Position numbers and translations under genes: made by a program. Positions 39,251 to 47,742 of a stretch of 64,000 bases of DNA are shown in pieces. Numbering within the stretch: the stretch's first letter is position 1; every line of letters begins with the position of its first letter. Source of the DNA: Achromobacter veterisilvae (GTDB taxonomy: Bacteria > Pseudomonadota > Gammaproteobacteria > Burkholderiales > Burkholderiaceae_B); NCBI RefSeq assembly GCF_900496975.1, contig NZ_UFQC01000002.1, positions 124,001-188,000 on the forward strand. Direction: 5' to 3'. Below the pieces are notes generated by a model. The model saw nothing but the letters and a program-made list of their open reading frames with translations. It did no database searches and had not been told where the DNA came from.

Positions 39251-40063
39251 TCACTTGCCGGTGAAGACGGGCGGACGCTTCCCGGCGAACGCCCGCATGC
39301 CTTCCAGGTAGTCCTCGGTATGGCCAAGCTCGCGCTGCAGGCGGCATTCCAGGTCGAACTGCTGCGCCAGCGTATTGCCGCTGGACGCATGCAGCGCCGC
39401 CTTGGTGGCCGCGTACGCGCGCGTGGGGCCGGCCGCCAGCGTGGCCTCCACATCGGCCAGCGTGTCCGCCAGGGCGGCGTCCGGCACCGCGCGCCAGATC
39501 AATCCCCAGGACTCCGCCTGCGCGGCGCTCACGGCTTCGCCGAACAGCGCCGCGCCCATCGCCCGGGCCGAACCGACCAGGCGCGGCAGGAACCAGGTGC
39601 CGCCCGCATCGGGCAGCAGCCCGATCTTGCTGAAGGCCTGGATGAAGCGGGCGGATTCCACGGCGTACACCACGTCGCAGGCCAGCACCAGGCTCGCGCC
39701 CGCCCCGGCCGCGACGCCGTTCATGATGCACACCACCGGCACGGGCAAGGCGCGCAGGCGCTCGATGAGGGGCCGGTAGCGCTTCTCGAGCCCCTCGCCC
39801 AGGTCGCGGCGCGAGCCGTCTTCCACCGGCTTGCGTTCGCTCAGGTCCTGTCCGGCGCAGAACCCGCGGCCGGCGCCGGTGATGACCAGGCCGCGCAGGC
39901 CGGGCTCGGCCTCCAGCGTGTCCAGCGCCCGCGCCAGTTCGGCGTGCATGATTTCGGTGAAGCTGTTCAGGCGGCCGGGCCGGTTGAGCGTGATGCGGCC
40001 CACGCCGTTTTCCAGCGTGAAGAGGATTTGCGTGTAATCGCCGCCGGGTGCCGCGGCCGTCAT
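39251..40063 (-). CDS. Enoyl-CoA hydratase/isomerase (PaaG-like)
   Basis: This 270-aa crotonase has ITLNRPGRLNSFTEIMHAEL and the oxyanion-hole region GAGRGFCAGQDLSER. MNGVAAGAGASLVLACDVVY follows, then SKIGLLPDAGGTWFLPRLVG, in which Asp corresponds to the PaaG isomerase-type catalytic residue. The GQDL motif is shared with epoxyphenylacetyl-CoA isomerase, but no paa genes are near. The C-terminal YLEGMRAFAGKRPPVFTGK is the usual crotonase helix. It overlaps the small dehydrogenase gene by ATGA and is the last gene of that operon. Its substrate is unknown. Confidence 0.92.
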   Translation of the reverse strand: MTAAAPGGDYTQILFTLENGVGRITLNRPGRLNSFTEIMHAELARALDTLEAEPGLRGLVITGAGRGFCAGQDLSERKPVEDGSRRDLGEGLEKRYRPLIERLRALPVPVVCIMNGVAAGAGASLVLACDVVYAVESARFIQAFSKIGLLPDAGGTWFLPRLVGSARAMGAALFGEAVSAAQAESWGLIWRAVPDAALADTLADVEATLAAGPTRAYAATKAALHASSGNTLAQQFDLECRLQRELGHTEDYLEGMRAFAGKRPPVFTGK

Positions 40064-41172
40064 GCCAGCGCCTCCAGGACGGCCAGTTGTTCGGCGGTGT
40101 CGCCCAGCAACTGGTCCACGACGGTCAGGCGCTTGAAGTAATCGCCCACCTCCAGTTCGTCCGTCATGCCCATGCCGCCATGCAGTTGCACGGCCATCTG
40201 CGCCACCAGCCGGCCCGCTCGCGCGGCCTCCAGCTTGGCCGAGGCGATCATGCGCCGGCGCTGCGCGGCGTCGGGCTCGGTCAGGGCCGCCACCGCGACG
40301 TACGCCATCGACAAGGCCAGTTCCTTGGCCACCAGCATCTCGGCCAGGCGGTGCTGCAGCGCCTGGAAGGCCGCCAGCGGCTGGCCGAACTGCTTGCGGG
40401 TCTTCAGGTATTCGACGGTGATCTCCAGCAGGCGCTCCATGGCGCCCGCGGCATGCGCGCACAAGGCCGCGGCGCCCCATTGCAGGGCCTGGGCCAGGGC
40501 GTTTTCGGCCGCCTCGCCTTGCGCCAGCAGGGCGTCGGGCGGCAAGGCCACGCCGTCCAGGTCCAGCCGGGCGCAGCGCGCGCCGTCCAGCGTGGGGGTG
40601 TCCGTCACGCGCACGCCCGCCGCGTCCGCCGGCACCGCCAGCAGCACCGCGCGCCCGTCGGCGCCGCGCGCGCTCACCAGCCAGGCGGACGCCGCCGCGC
40701 CGTGCCAGACCAGGTGCTTGGCGCCGTCCAGCCGCCAGCCGTCGGCGGTTTCGGCGGCGCGGCAGTCCTGCGGATCGGTGTCGTAGCGGCGCCCCGGCTC
40801 CTGGTAGGCCACGCTGACGATGGCCTCGCCCGCCGCGATCGGCGGCAGCCAGCGGTCCCGCGCCGCGCCGCCGCAGGCGTCGATCAGCGCGGCGCCCATG
40901 ACGGCGCTGGGGATGACGGGTTCGGATACCAGCCCCCGCCCCAGCTCCAGGTGCACCGGCAGCAGGCTGGCCGGCACCTCGCCGAACCCGCCGAAATCCT
41001 GGGCAATGTTCAGGCCCAGCACGCCCAGTTCGGCCAGCGCGCTCCAGGCCCGCCGGTCCAGCGCGCCGGCGGCCTGCCGGGCGCGGCGCTCGGGGAAGGT
41101 CCATGCCTGGTCCACCAGGCGGCGCAGGCTGTCGGCCAGCATGCGCTGTTCTTCGGTGTAGATGAAATCCAT
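40060..41172 (-). CDS. Acyl-CoA dehydrogenase, small-subunit type (PimD-like)
   Basis: This 370-aa protein is of the divergent kind found as the partner in heteromeric acyl-CoA dehydrogenases such as pimeloyl-CoA dehydrogenase PimCD. It starts MDFIYTEEQRMLADSLRRLV, has LNIAQDFGGFGEVP and VEYLKTRKQFGQPLAAFQAL, and ends QLHGGMGMTDELEVGDYFKR. The segment GGTTEV/WEGTSNI found in catalytic relatives is absent from its C-terminus. It lies between the large subunit and the crotonase gene, 34 bases after the former. A heterotetramer with the next gene product is inferred. Confidence 0.87.
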   Translation of the reverse strand: MDFIYTEEQRMLADSLRRLVDQAWTFPERRARQAAGALDRRAWSALAELGVLGLNIAQDFGGFGEVPASLLPVHLELGRGLVSEPVIPSAVMGAALIDACGGAARDRWLPPIAAGEAIVSVAYQEPGRRYDTDPQDCRAAETADGWRLDGAKHLVWHGAAASAWLVSARGADGRAVLLAVPADAAGVRVTDTPTLDGARCARLDLDGVALPPDALLAQGEAAENALAQALQWGAAALCAHAAGAMERLLEITVEYLKTRKQFGQPLAAFQALQHRLAEMLVAKELALSMAYVAVAALTEPDAAQRRRMIASAKLEAARAGRLVAQMAVQLHGGMGMTDELEVGDYFKRLTVVDQLLGDTAEQLAVLEALA

Positions 41173-41206
41173 GCGTCGTGTTCCTGTCGGATTGCGCCCG
41201 GCCGGC

Positions 41207-42397
41207 CTACAGGCCCAGCACCTGGCGGGCGATGATGCCCTTCTGCACTTCGGTGGTGCCGCCGTAGATGGAGGTCTTGCGCATGTCGGCATAGCCCGCG
41301 CCCGCGGCCGCGGCCATCTCGGGGCCGGGGCCTTGCCAGTTGGCGTCGGCGAACATCCAGTCCGGGTCGTACGGCCAGGCGTCCGGCCCCGCCACCTCCA
41401 TCTGCAGCATGGCCAGGTCCTGCTGGATTTCGGAGCCGCGTATCTTCAGCACCGAGGCCTCCGGACCGGGCGAGCCGTCGTTGCTGGCCGCCACCCGCAG
41501 CAGCAGCATTTCCAGCGCCATGATGTCCACCTCGATGCGGGAGATCCGGTCGCGCACGCGGCTGTCCGCCAGCAAGGGGCGGCCGCGCGAACGGGCATGC
41601 TCCGCCATGCGCTTCAGGATGCCCAGTTCGCGATGGCAATGGCCCAGCCCGGCGATGCCGGTGCGCTCGTGGCCCAGCAGGTACTTGGCGTAGGTCCAGC
41701 CCTGGTTCTCCTCGCCGACCAGGTTCTCGGCGGGCACGCGCACGTTTTCCAGCCATACCTCGTTGACGTCGTGGCCGCCGTCCAGCGTGCGGATGGGACG
41801 CACGGTGACGCCCGGCGCGCGCATGTCCAGCAGCAGCATCGAAATGCCGCGCTGCGCCCGCGCGCCGGAGTCGGTGCGCGCCAGGCAGAACATCCAGTCG
41901 GCGTACTGCGCCAGCGTGGTCCAGGTCTTCTGGCCGTTGACCACGTAGTCGTCGCCGTCGCGTTCGGCGCGCGTCTTCAGCGAGGCCAGGTCGGACCCGG
42001 AGCCCGGCTCGGAATAGCCCTGGCACCACCAGTCCTCGACCCGCGGAATCCGCGGCAGGAAGCGGGCCTGCTGTTCGGCGCTGCCGTACTTCATCAGGAC
42101 GGGACCGATCATGGACAGCCCGAAAGGCAGCAGGCGCGGCGCGCCCGCCTTGAAGCACTCCACCTCGAAAATCAGGCGCTGCATCGCGTTCCAGCCGGTG
42201 CCGCCGTGCTCGGCGGGCCAGTTCGGCGCGCCCCAGCCCCGGTCGGCCAGGATGTTGTGCCAGCGCACGTAGTCGTCGCGTTCCAGCCGCTGATGCCGCA
42301 GCACCTTGCCGCGGATGTCGTCCGGCAGCTTGGCCTCGGCGAACGCGCGCACCTCTTCTCGGAACAGGCGCTCTTGCGGCGTCCAGGTCAGGTTCAT
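41207..42397 (-). CDS. Acyl-CoA dehydrogenase, large-subunit type (PimC-like)
   Basis: This 396-aa protein closely follows the pattern of pimeloyl-CoA dehydrogenase large subunits. It has LTWTPQERLFREEVRAF, GWGAPNWPAEHGGTGWNAM, WWCQGYSEPGSGSDLASLKT, VNGQKTWTTLAQYADWMFCL and ENQGWTYAKYLLGHERT. The C-terminus has IYGGTTEVQKGIIARQVL, with Gly where MCAD-type enzymes have the catalytic Glu, so the base must be elsewhere. An excellent ribosome site (AAGGAGGTAG) precedes ATG 42397. It is the first gene of the operon and divergent from the DUF35 gene. Confidence 0.9.
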   Translation of the reverse strand: MNLTWTPQERLFREEVRAFAEAKLPDDIRGKVLRHQRLERDDYVRWHNILADRGWGAPNWPAEHGGTGWNAMQRLIFEVECFKAGAPRLLPFGLSMIGPVLMKYGSAEQQARFLPRIPRVEDWWCQGYSEPGSGSDLASLKTRAERDGDDYVVNGQKTWTTLAQYADWMFCLARTDSGARAQRGISMLLLDMRAPGVTVRPIRTLDGGHDVNEVWLENVRVPAENLVGEENQGWTYAKYLLGHERTGIAGLGHCHRELGILKRMAEHARSRGRPLLADSRVRDRISRIEVDIMALEMLLLRVAASNDGSPGPEASVLKIRGSEIQQDLAMLQMEVAGPDAWPYDPDWMFADANWQGPGPEMAAAAGAGYADMRKTSIYGGTTEVQKGIIARQVLGL

Positions 42398-42598
42398 GGT
42401 CTACCTCCTTTTCCCGGTATCTAGCCATGGTCCGGCCGGCTGGGCAATCTGCCTCTCCCGAAGACCGGCTTCGGGCTGGGTGTAGGGCGCCCTGCCACTA
42501 CGGGCCGGCGGAAGGCCTGCTTCAGCAATGAAGAATGGCCCAACGCGGCGGCAGTGCCGACACTAGGGCCTGTTGACGTTAAAGGGCCTCACCGCATC

Positions 42599-43003
42599 AT
42601 GACCGTTCCCCATCACCCGGAAGCCGCGCCGCAGGGCGTCGAGGCGCAGTACCGCCAGGCGCTCGACCAGGGCCGCTTCCTCATCCAGCATTGCGCCGGC
42701 TGCGACCGCGCCGTGTTCTATCCCCGCATGATCTGCCCGCATTGCGGCGCCGACGCGCTCGCCTGGATCGAGCCGGACGGACGCGGCACCGTCTACGCCA
42801 CCACCGTCGTGCGGCGCAAGCCCGACGCGGGCGGCGACTACAACGTGGCGCTGGTGGACCTGCGGGAAGGCGTCAGGCTGATGAGCCGCGTGGAAGGCGT
42901 GGCGCCCGAGGCCGTGCGCATCGGCATGCCGGTGCGCGCCCAGGTGGCGCGGCAGGACGGGCATGGCCTGGTGGTGTTCGTTCCCAACAAGGAGGCGCAA
43001 TGA
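42599..43003 (+). CDS. DUF35 zinc-ribbon/OB-fold acyl-CoA-associated protein
   Basis: This 134-aa protein has the two-part DUF35 layout. A rubredoxin-like zinc ribbon (HCAGCDRAVFYPRMICPHCG, four cysteines in two CxxC pairs) precedes an OB fold (GRGTVYATTVVRRKPDAGGD and VNLVDL-like ALVDLREGVRLMSRVEG). Such proteins pair with thiolase-like enzymes and help bind the acyl-CoA, for instance with steroid side-chain aldolases. The stop overlaps the thiolase-like start as ATGA, and the two probably form a complex. The preceding 201-bp gap holds the divergent promoters. Confidence 0.9.
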   Translation: MTVPHHPEAAPQGVEAQYRQALDQGRFLIQHCAGCDRAVFYPRMICPHCGADALAWIEPDGRGTVYATTVVRRKPDAGGDYNVALVDLREGVRLMSRVEGVAPEAVRIGMPVRAQVARQDGHGLVVFVPNKEAQ

Positions 43004-44172
43004 AGCTCGACGATTTGCGCGGCGCCGTGGCGGTGGCCGGCGTGGGCCACGCCGGCCTGGGGCAGGCCGCGGGCTACACCGAAATGGAAATCCTGGTGCA
43101 GGCCGCGCAGCGCGCGGTGGCCGACGCCGGGCTCTCGATGCGCGACATCGACGGCCTCTGCACCGCCAGCGTGGCGGCGCCGATGTGGGCGATGCCGGTC
43201 ATCGAACACCTGGGCATCCGGCCCACCTTCATCGACAGCACGATGCTGGGCGGCTCCAGTTTCGTCGCGCACCTGATGCCGGCGCTGCACGCGCTGGCAT
43301 CGGGCCAGTGCAACGCCGTGCTGGTCTGCTACGGCAGCACCCAGCGCACGTCCACGCTCAGCCGGGCCGAGATCGGCCGGGTGCGCAGGCAGTTCGATCC
43401 CCAACCCTACGAAACGCCCTACGACCCGCTCAGCCCGCTGTCCTCCTATGCGCTGGCCGCCTCGCGCCACATGCACCAGTACGGCACGCGCCGCGAACAC
43501 CTGGCGCAGGTGGCGCTGGCCGCCAATCAGTGGGCCCAGTTGAATCCGGAAGCGCAGTTGCGCGAGCCTGCGACGCTGGATCAGATCCTGTCCTCGCGCA
43601 TGGTGTCCGACCCCTTGAGCGTGCGCGACTGCTGCCTGGTGACCGATGGCGCGGGCGCCTATGTGCTGGTGCGCGCAGACCGCGCGCGCGACCTTCCCCG
43701 CCCGCCCGTCTATGTGCTGGGCAACGCCACGGCGGTCTGGAACCGGCAGATATCGTCCATGGAGGACCTGACCGTCACGGCTGCCGCCGAGTCGGGCCGA
43801 CGCGCCTTCGACATGGCGCGGGTGGCGCCCGGCGATATCGACGTCGTCGAACTCTACGACGCCTTCACCATCAACACGCTGCTCTTCCTGGAAGACCTGG
43901 GCTTCTGCGCCAAGGGCGAAAGCAAGGACTTCATCGCGGACGGCGCGATCGCCCCGGGCGGCAGGCTGCCCGTGAACACCAACGGCGGCGGGCTGTGCTG
44001 CGTGCATCCGGGCATGTACGGCGTCTTCATCATGATCGAGGCGGTCCGGCAATTGCGCGGCGAATGCGGCGCGCGCCAGGTCTCCGGCGCGCAACTGGCG
44101 CTGGTGCACGGCAACGGCGGCACGCTGTCCAGCCAGTCCACGGCCGTCCTGGGCACCCAGGCCACGCTTTGA
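43000..44172 (+). CDS. Thiolase-like protein lacking the nucleophilic Cys (SCP-x/Ltp2-type)
   Basis: This 390-aa thiolase-fold protein is most like the lipid-transfer-protein/SCP-x branch. The position of the acyl-accepting cysteine (VNQACASG in biosynthetic thiolases) reads IDSTMLGG, putting Met82 there. The second-half motif is VELYDAFTINT with Tyr286 instead of the NEAF asparagine. The late histidine is kept as His336 in GLCCVHPGMYG. Known DUF35-paired members of this branch act as aldolases and lack the thiolase cysteine. Thus retro-aldol or retro-Claisen cleavage of a CoA ester is possible; classical thiolysis is doubtful. It is coupled to the DUF35 gene. Confidence 0.88.
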   Translation: MKLDDLRGAVAVAGVGHAGLGQAAGYTEMEILVQAAQRAVADAGLSMRDIDGLCTASVAAPMWAMPVIEHLGIRPTFIDSTMLGGSSFVAHLMPALHALASGQCNAVLVCYGSTQRTSTLSRAEIGRVRRQFDPQPYETPYDPLSPLSSYALAASRHMHQYGTRREHLAQVALAANQWAQLNPEAQLREPATLDQILSSRMVSDPLSVRDCCLVTDGAGAYVLVRADRARDLPRPPVYVLGNATAVWNRQISSMEDLTVTAAAESGRRAFDMARVAPGDIDVVELYDAFTINTLLFLEDLGFCAKGESKDFIADGAIAPGGRLPVNTNGGGLCCVHPGMYGVFIMIEAVRQLRGECGARQVSGAQLALVHGNGGTLSSQSTAVLGTQATL

Positions 44173-44189
44173 ACCACGCGATTCCGTCG

Positions 44190-45710
44190 ATGCCCCAAGC
44201 CGCCCCCCACACCCGTATCCATCACGTGCTGGCGCAGCAGGCAAGCCAGCGGCCCGACGCCATCTTCCTGTACGAGGAAGGCGGTGGCATCCTGACTTAC
44301 GCGCAGTTCTGGCAGCGCGCGCAGGACGTGGCCCGATGGCTGGAACAACAGGGTGTGCGCCCCGGCCACCGCGTGATGACGGTGGGCGAAAACTGCGGCG
44401 CCATGATCGCGGCCCTGTTCGGCTGCAGCCTGGCGGGGGCCTGGCCGGTGGGCGTGAACGCCCGCCTTTCCGCCCGCGAAATCGAGAACATCCGCCTGCA
44501 TGCGCGGCCGGAATTGACGCTCTACACCACCGGCGCCTCCCCGGCCGCGCTCGCCCATGCCGACGCCGCGGGCGCGGGCGACGCCGCGCCCGCCGTCTGG
44601 GGGCCGGGCGTGCAGGTCTCCCGGGCGGACACGCCCACGGCCCCGGAAGCGGATGGGCAGGCGGGCGAAGTCGCCACCCTGATCTACACGTCCGGCACGA
44701 CCGGCGCGCCCAAGGGCGTCATGGTTCCGCACCGGGGCCTGCTGCACTTCGCCCGCGTGTCGGCGGCGTCGCGCCGCCTGACCCCGCAGGACATCGGCTA
44801 CGCGGCGCTGCCCATGTCGCATATCTTCGGGATCGCCACCGTGCTGATGGCCACCGCGCATGCCGGCGCCAGCCTGGTGCTGCGCAGCCGCTTCGATCCG
44901 GCGGACGCGTTCAAGGCGCTGGCATGCCCCGGCGTCAGCATTCTGCAGGGCGTGCCCACCATGTTCAGCCGCATGATGGCCGCGGCGCCGCCCCGGACCG
45001 AGCTGCGCGCGCCCGCGCTGCGGTACGTGTACACCGGCGGCGCGGCGCTGGATCCCACCCAGAAGCGCGACGTCGAACGCTATTTCGGCGTGCCGATGCA
45101 CCATGGCTACGGCATCACCGAATACGCCGGCTCCATGTTCATCACCGACATCGACGCGCCCCGCGCCGACTGCTCCGCGGGCTTCGCGGTGGAGGGCGTG
45201 GAGCTGCGCATCGGAACGCCGGACAGCGGCACGCCCCAGCCGGGCGAACGCGGAAACATCCTGATCCGGGGGCCCGGCGTCATGCTCGGCTACTACCGGG
45301 ACCCGGCGCAGACAGCGCAGACCCTGCTGCCCGGAGGCTGGCTCGATACCGGCGATATCGGCTTCATCGACGCCGGCGGCGCGCTGTTCATCTCGGGCCG
45401 CTCCAAGGACCTGATCATCCGTTCCGGCTTCAACGTCTATCCGATCGAAGTCGAATCGGTCATCAACGCCTTTCCCGGCGTGCGCCTGTCCGCCGTGGTG
45501 GGCCGCGCAACGGAAGACCAGAACGAGGAAGTCATCGCCTTCGTGGAACCCCTGGCCGGCGCCGCGCTCGACATCCGGCTGCTGACGCTGCACCTGCGCG
45601 CCCAGTTGGCGCCCTACAAGCGGCCGGCCCAGATCATTCCCATCGACACGATTCCCACCACCGTCAGCGGCAAGATCCTGAAGCAGCCGCTGAGAGAAAG
45701 GCTGGCGTAG
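44190..45710 (+). CDS. AMP-dependent acyl-CoA ligase
   Basis: This 506-aa adenylate-forming ligase has the AMP-binding loop TLIYTSGTTGAPKGVMVPH, the HGYGITEYAGSMF motif, GWLDTGDIGFIDAGG, and the hinge SGRSKDLIIRSGFNVYPIE. The C-terminal lysine motif is PTTVSGKILKQPLRERL. These are the motifs of fatty- or aromatic-acid CoA ligases. It would activate the acid used by this cluster. ATG 44190 is 17 bases after the thiolase-like stop; a TTG at 44169 overlapping that stop is a possible alternative. Substrate unknown. Confidence 0.93.
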   Translation: MPQAAPHTRIHHVLAQQASQRPDAIFLYEEGGGILTYAQFWQRAQDVARWLEQQGVRPGHRVMTVGENCGAMIAALFGCSLAGAWPVGVNARLSAREIENIRLHARPELTLYTTGASPAALAHADAAGAGDAAPAVWGPGVQVSRADTPTAPEADGQAGEVATLIYTSGTTGAPKGVMVPHRGLLHFARVSAASRRLTPQDIGYAALPMSHIFGIATVLMATAHAGASLVLRSRFDPADAFKALACPGVSILQGVPTMFSRMMAAAPPRTELRAPALRYVYTGGAALDPTQKRDVERYFGVPMHHGYGITEYAGSMFITDIDAPRADCSAGFAVEGVELRIGTPDSGTPQPGERGNILIRGPGVMLGYYRDPAQTAQTLLPGGWLDTGDIGFIDAGGALFISGRSKDLIIRSGFNVYPIEVESVINAFPGVRLSAVVGRATEDQNEEVIAFVEPLAGAALDIRLLTLHLRAQLAPYKRPAQIIPIDTIPTTVSGKILKQPLRERLA

Positions 45711-45764
45711 AGCGAACGGAAGCTCCGCTCGGCGACCGGCCCAAGCACACAAGGAGACATGAGC

Positions 45765-46742
45765 ATGCGCATCAAGACCCTGTTCGCCGCGGCAGCCGCC
45801 ACGGCGGCGATCGCCATCGGCCAGTCGGCCTGGGCCCAGGCCGCCTACCCGGACCGCCCCATCCGCCTGCTGGTGGGCTACGCCCCCGGCGGCCCCGTGG
45901 ACACCACGGCCCGCGTGTTCGCCAAGTACCTGGGCGACAAGCTGGGCCAGGCCGTCGTCGTGGAGAACCGCGCCGGCGCCAGCGGCATGATCGCCTCGGA
46001 CGCCACCGCCAAGGCGGCTCCCGACGGCTACCTGCTGGGCTTCGCCGCCAGCCCCACCCTCACCATGTCGCCGCTGGTCCAGCGCAGCAAGCTGTTCGAC
46101 CCGCGCAAGGACTTCTCGCTGATCGGGCTGGTCGTGGACTATGCCAACGTGCTGCTGATCGGCCCGCAGATTCCCGCCACGAACGTGGGCGAACTCGTCA
46201 GCTACGCGCGCGCGCATCCCGACGCGGTCTCCTTCGGATCGGCCGGCATCGGCGCCTCCAACCACCTGTCCGCGGAGCTGCTGAAAAAACAGGCCGAGGC
46301 GCCGATGCTGCACGTGCCCTATCGCGGCAATTCCCCCGCCATGATGGACGTGGTGAGCGGCAAGGTGACGTTCATGTTCGACATCACCAGCACCGCCATT
46401 CCCTTCATCAAGAGCGGCAAGGCCCGCGCGCTCGCGGTCACGTCCAGGACGCGCAACCCCGAACTGCCCGACGTGCCCACGATGATCGAGGCCGGCATGA
46501 AGGACTATGAAGTCGTCGGCTGGTACGCGCTGGTCGGGCCGAAGCAACTGCCGGACGCCGTCTCGGCGCGCCTGGCCCGGACCCTGGCGGACGTTTCCAA
46601 GGACCCCGCGTTCCGCCAGGCCATGACCGATGGCGGCTACGCCATCAATAACGGCGATTCGACAGCCTTGCAGGCCCGCATCGACCGCGAGTACGCCTTG
46701 TGGTCCGACGTCATCCGCAACGCCAATATCCAGGCCAACTGA
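45765..46742 (+). CDS. Bug-family (TctC-like) periplasmic binding protein
   Basis: This 325-aa Bug protein has a Sec signal peptide (about residues 1-25, ending SAWA). YPDRPIRLLVGYAPGGPVDTT, VVVENRAGASGMIASDAT, LHVPYRGNSPAMMDVVSGKV and PDVPTMIEAGMKDYEVVGW follow. ATG 45765 is chosen over ATG 45759 because AAGGAG (45751-45756) is eight bases away rather than two. It lies between the ligase and the flavin oxidoreductase and probably binds the acid that the ligase activates. In this variant the loop is GYAPGGPVD rather than PFPPGGPTD. Confidence 0.95.
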   Translation: MRIKTLFAAAAATAAIAIGQSAWAQAAYPDRPIRLLVGYAPGGPVDTTARVFAKYLGDKLGQAVVVENRAGASGMIASDATAKAAPDGYLLGFAASPTLTMSPLVQRSKLFDPRKDFSLIGLVVDYANVLLIGPQIPATNVGELVSYARAHPDAVSFGSAGIGASNHLSAELLKKQAEAPMLHVPYRGNSPAMMDVVSGKVTFMFDITSTAIPFIKSGKARALAVTSRTRNPELPDVPTMIEAGMKDYEVVGWYALVGPKQLPDAVSARLARTLADVSKDPAFRQAMTDGGYAINNGDSTALQARIDREYALWSDVIRNANIQAN

Positions 46743-46758
46743 AGCCCTCTGGAGCGCC

Positions 46759-47742
46759 ATGAAGAACCCGACGCTCGCGCTGCGCGCCCAAACCCGCCTG
46801 CCGGTCATCGGCGCCCCCATGTTCCTGGTATCGGGCCCCGAACTCGTGATCGCGCAATGCGGCGCGGGCATCATCGGAACGTTTCCGTCCCTCAACGCCC
46901 GGCCGCGGGAACAACTGCACGGCTGGATCACCCGCATCGAGGAAGGCCTGGCGGCGCGGCGCCGCGCCGATCCCGCGGCCAAGGTGGCGCCGTATGGCGT
47001 GAACCTGATCGTCCATCCCAGCAATGCGCGCTGGCAAGGCGATCTCGACATCTGCGCCGAGCGCCGCGTGCCGCTGCTCATCACCTCGCTGCAAGCGCCC
47101 GAGGCGGCGGTCCGCGCCATGCATCCGCAAGGCGGCCTGGTCTTTCACGACGTCACCAACGTGCGCCATGCCAAGCGCGCGCTCGATGCCGGCGTGGACG
47201 GCCTGATCCTCGTGGCCGCCGGCGCGGGCGGCCACGCCGGCCAGGTGAACCCGATCGCGCTGGTGAACGAGATCCGCGCCTTCTACGACGGCCCGCTGGC
47301 GCTGTCGGGCTGCGTCAGCCATGGCAAGGACATCCTGGCCGCGCAAGTGATGGGCTGCGATTTCGCCTACATGGGCACGCGCTTCATCGCCACGCGGGAG
47401 TCGCTGGCCGGCGACGCCTACCGGGAAATGGTGCTGCGGGCCCAGGCGGCCGACGTGGTCTATACCCCGTACTTCTCGGGCGTGCCGGCGAACTACCTGG
47501 CGGCCAGCATCGTGGCGGCGGGGCTCGACCCCGCCGCGCTGGCCGCGCATGGCGAAGCCCCGCCGCCGAACCTGGACAAAAACTCCCGACCCAAGGCCTG
47601 GAAAGACGTCTGGAGCGCGGGCCAGGGCGTGGGCGCGGCGCAGGAGATCCTTCCGGTGGAAACGCTGGTGGCGCAGTTGGAAGCGGAATACCTGGGCGCG
47701 CGAGAAGCGGTAGCCCTTCGTGCCGGACACCTCAGTGTCTGA
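46759..47742 (+). CDS. Nitronate monooxygenase-like FMN oxidoreductase
   Basis: This 327-aa TIM-barrel flavoprotein belongs to the NMO/2-nitropropane dioxygenase/FabK superfamily. It has LPVIGAPMFLVSGPELVIAQ, the glycine-rich VAAGAGGHAGQVNPIALVNE, and GCDFAYMGTRFIATRES, which binds the FMN phosphate. Real nitronate oxidation is only one activity in this family; an enoyl reductase or another flavin step on the cluster's CoA ester is equally possible. The start is 16 bases after the Bug stop. The final codons (GHLSV, stop) run into repeat cluster D, whose core provides the TGA. Confidence 0.85.
   Translation: MKNPTLALRAQTRLPVIGAPMFLVSGPELVIAQCGAGIIGTFPSLNARPREQLHGWITRIEEGLAARRRADPAAKVAPYGVNLIVHPSNARWQGDLDICAERRVPLLITSLQAPEAAVRAMHPQGGLVFHDVTNVRHAKRALDAGVDGLILVAAGAGGHAGQVNPIALVNEIRAFYDGPLALSGCVSHGKDILAAQVMGCDFAYMGTRFIATRESLAGDAYREMVLRAQAADVVYTPYFSGVPANYLAASIVAAGLDPAALAAHGEAPPPNLDKNSRPKAWKDVWSAGQGVGAAQEILPVETLVAQLEAEYLGAREAVALRAGHLSV

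Noticed and set aside
39831-40037. Small plus-strand frames around 39.3-40.1 kb
   Set aside because: They are antisense to the crotonase gene, lack ribosome sites and have shadow-frame composition.
43854-47120. Long minus-strand open frame opposite the thiolase-like, ligase and Bug genes
   Set aside because: It spans several well-supported plus-strand genes and their gaps and shows only shadow-frame composition.
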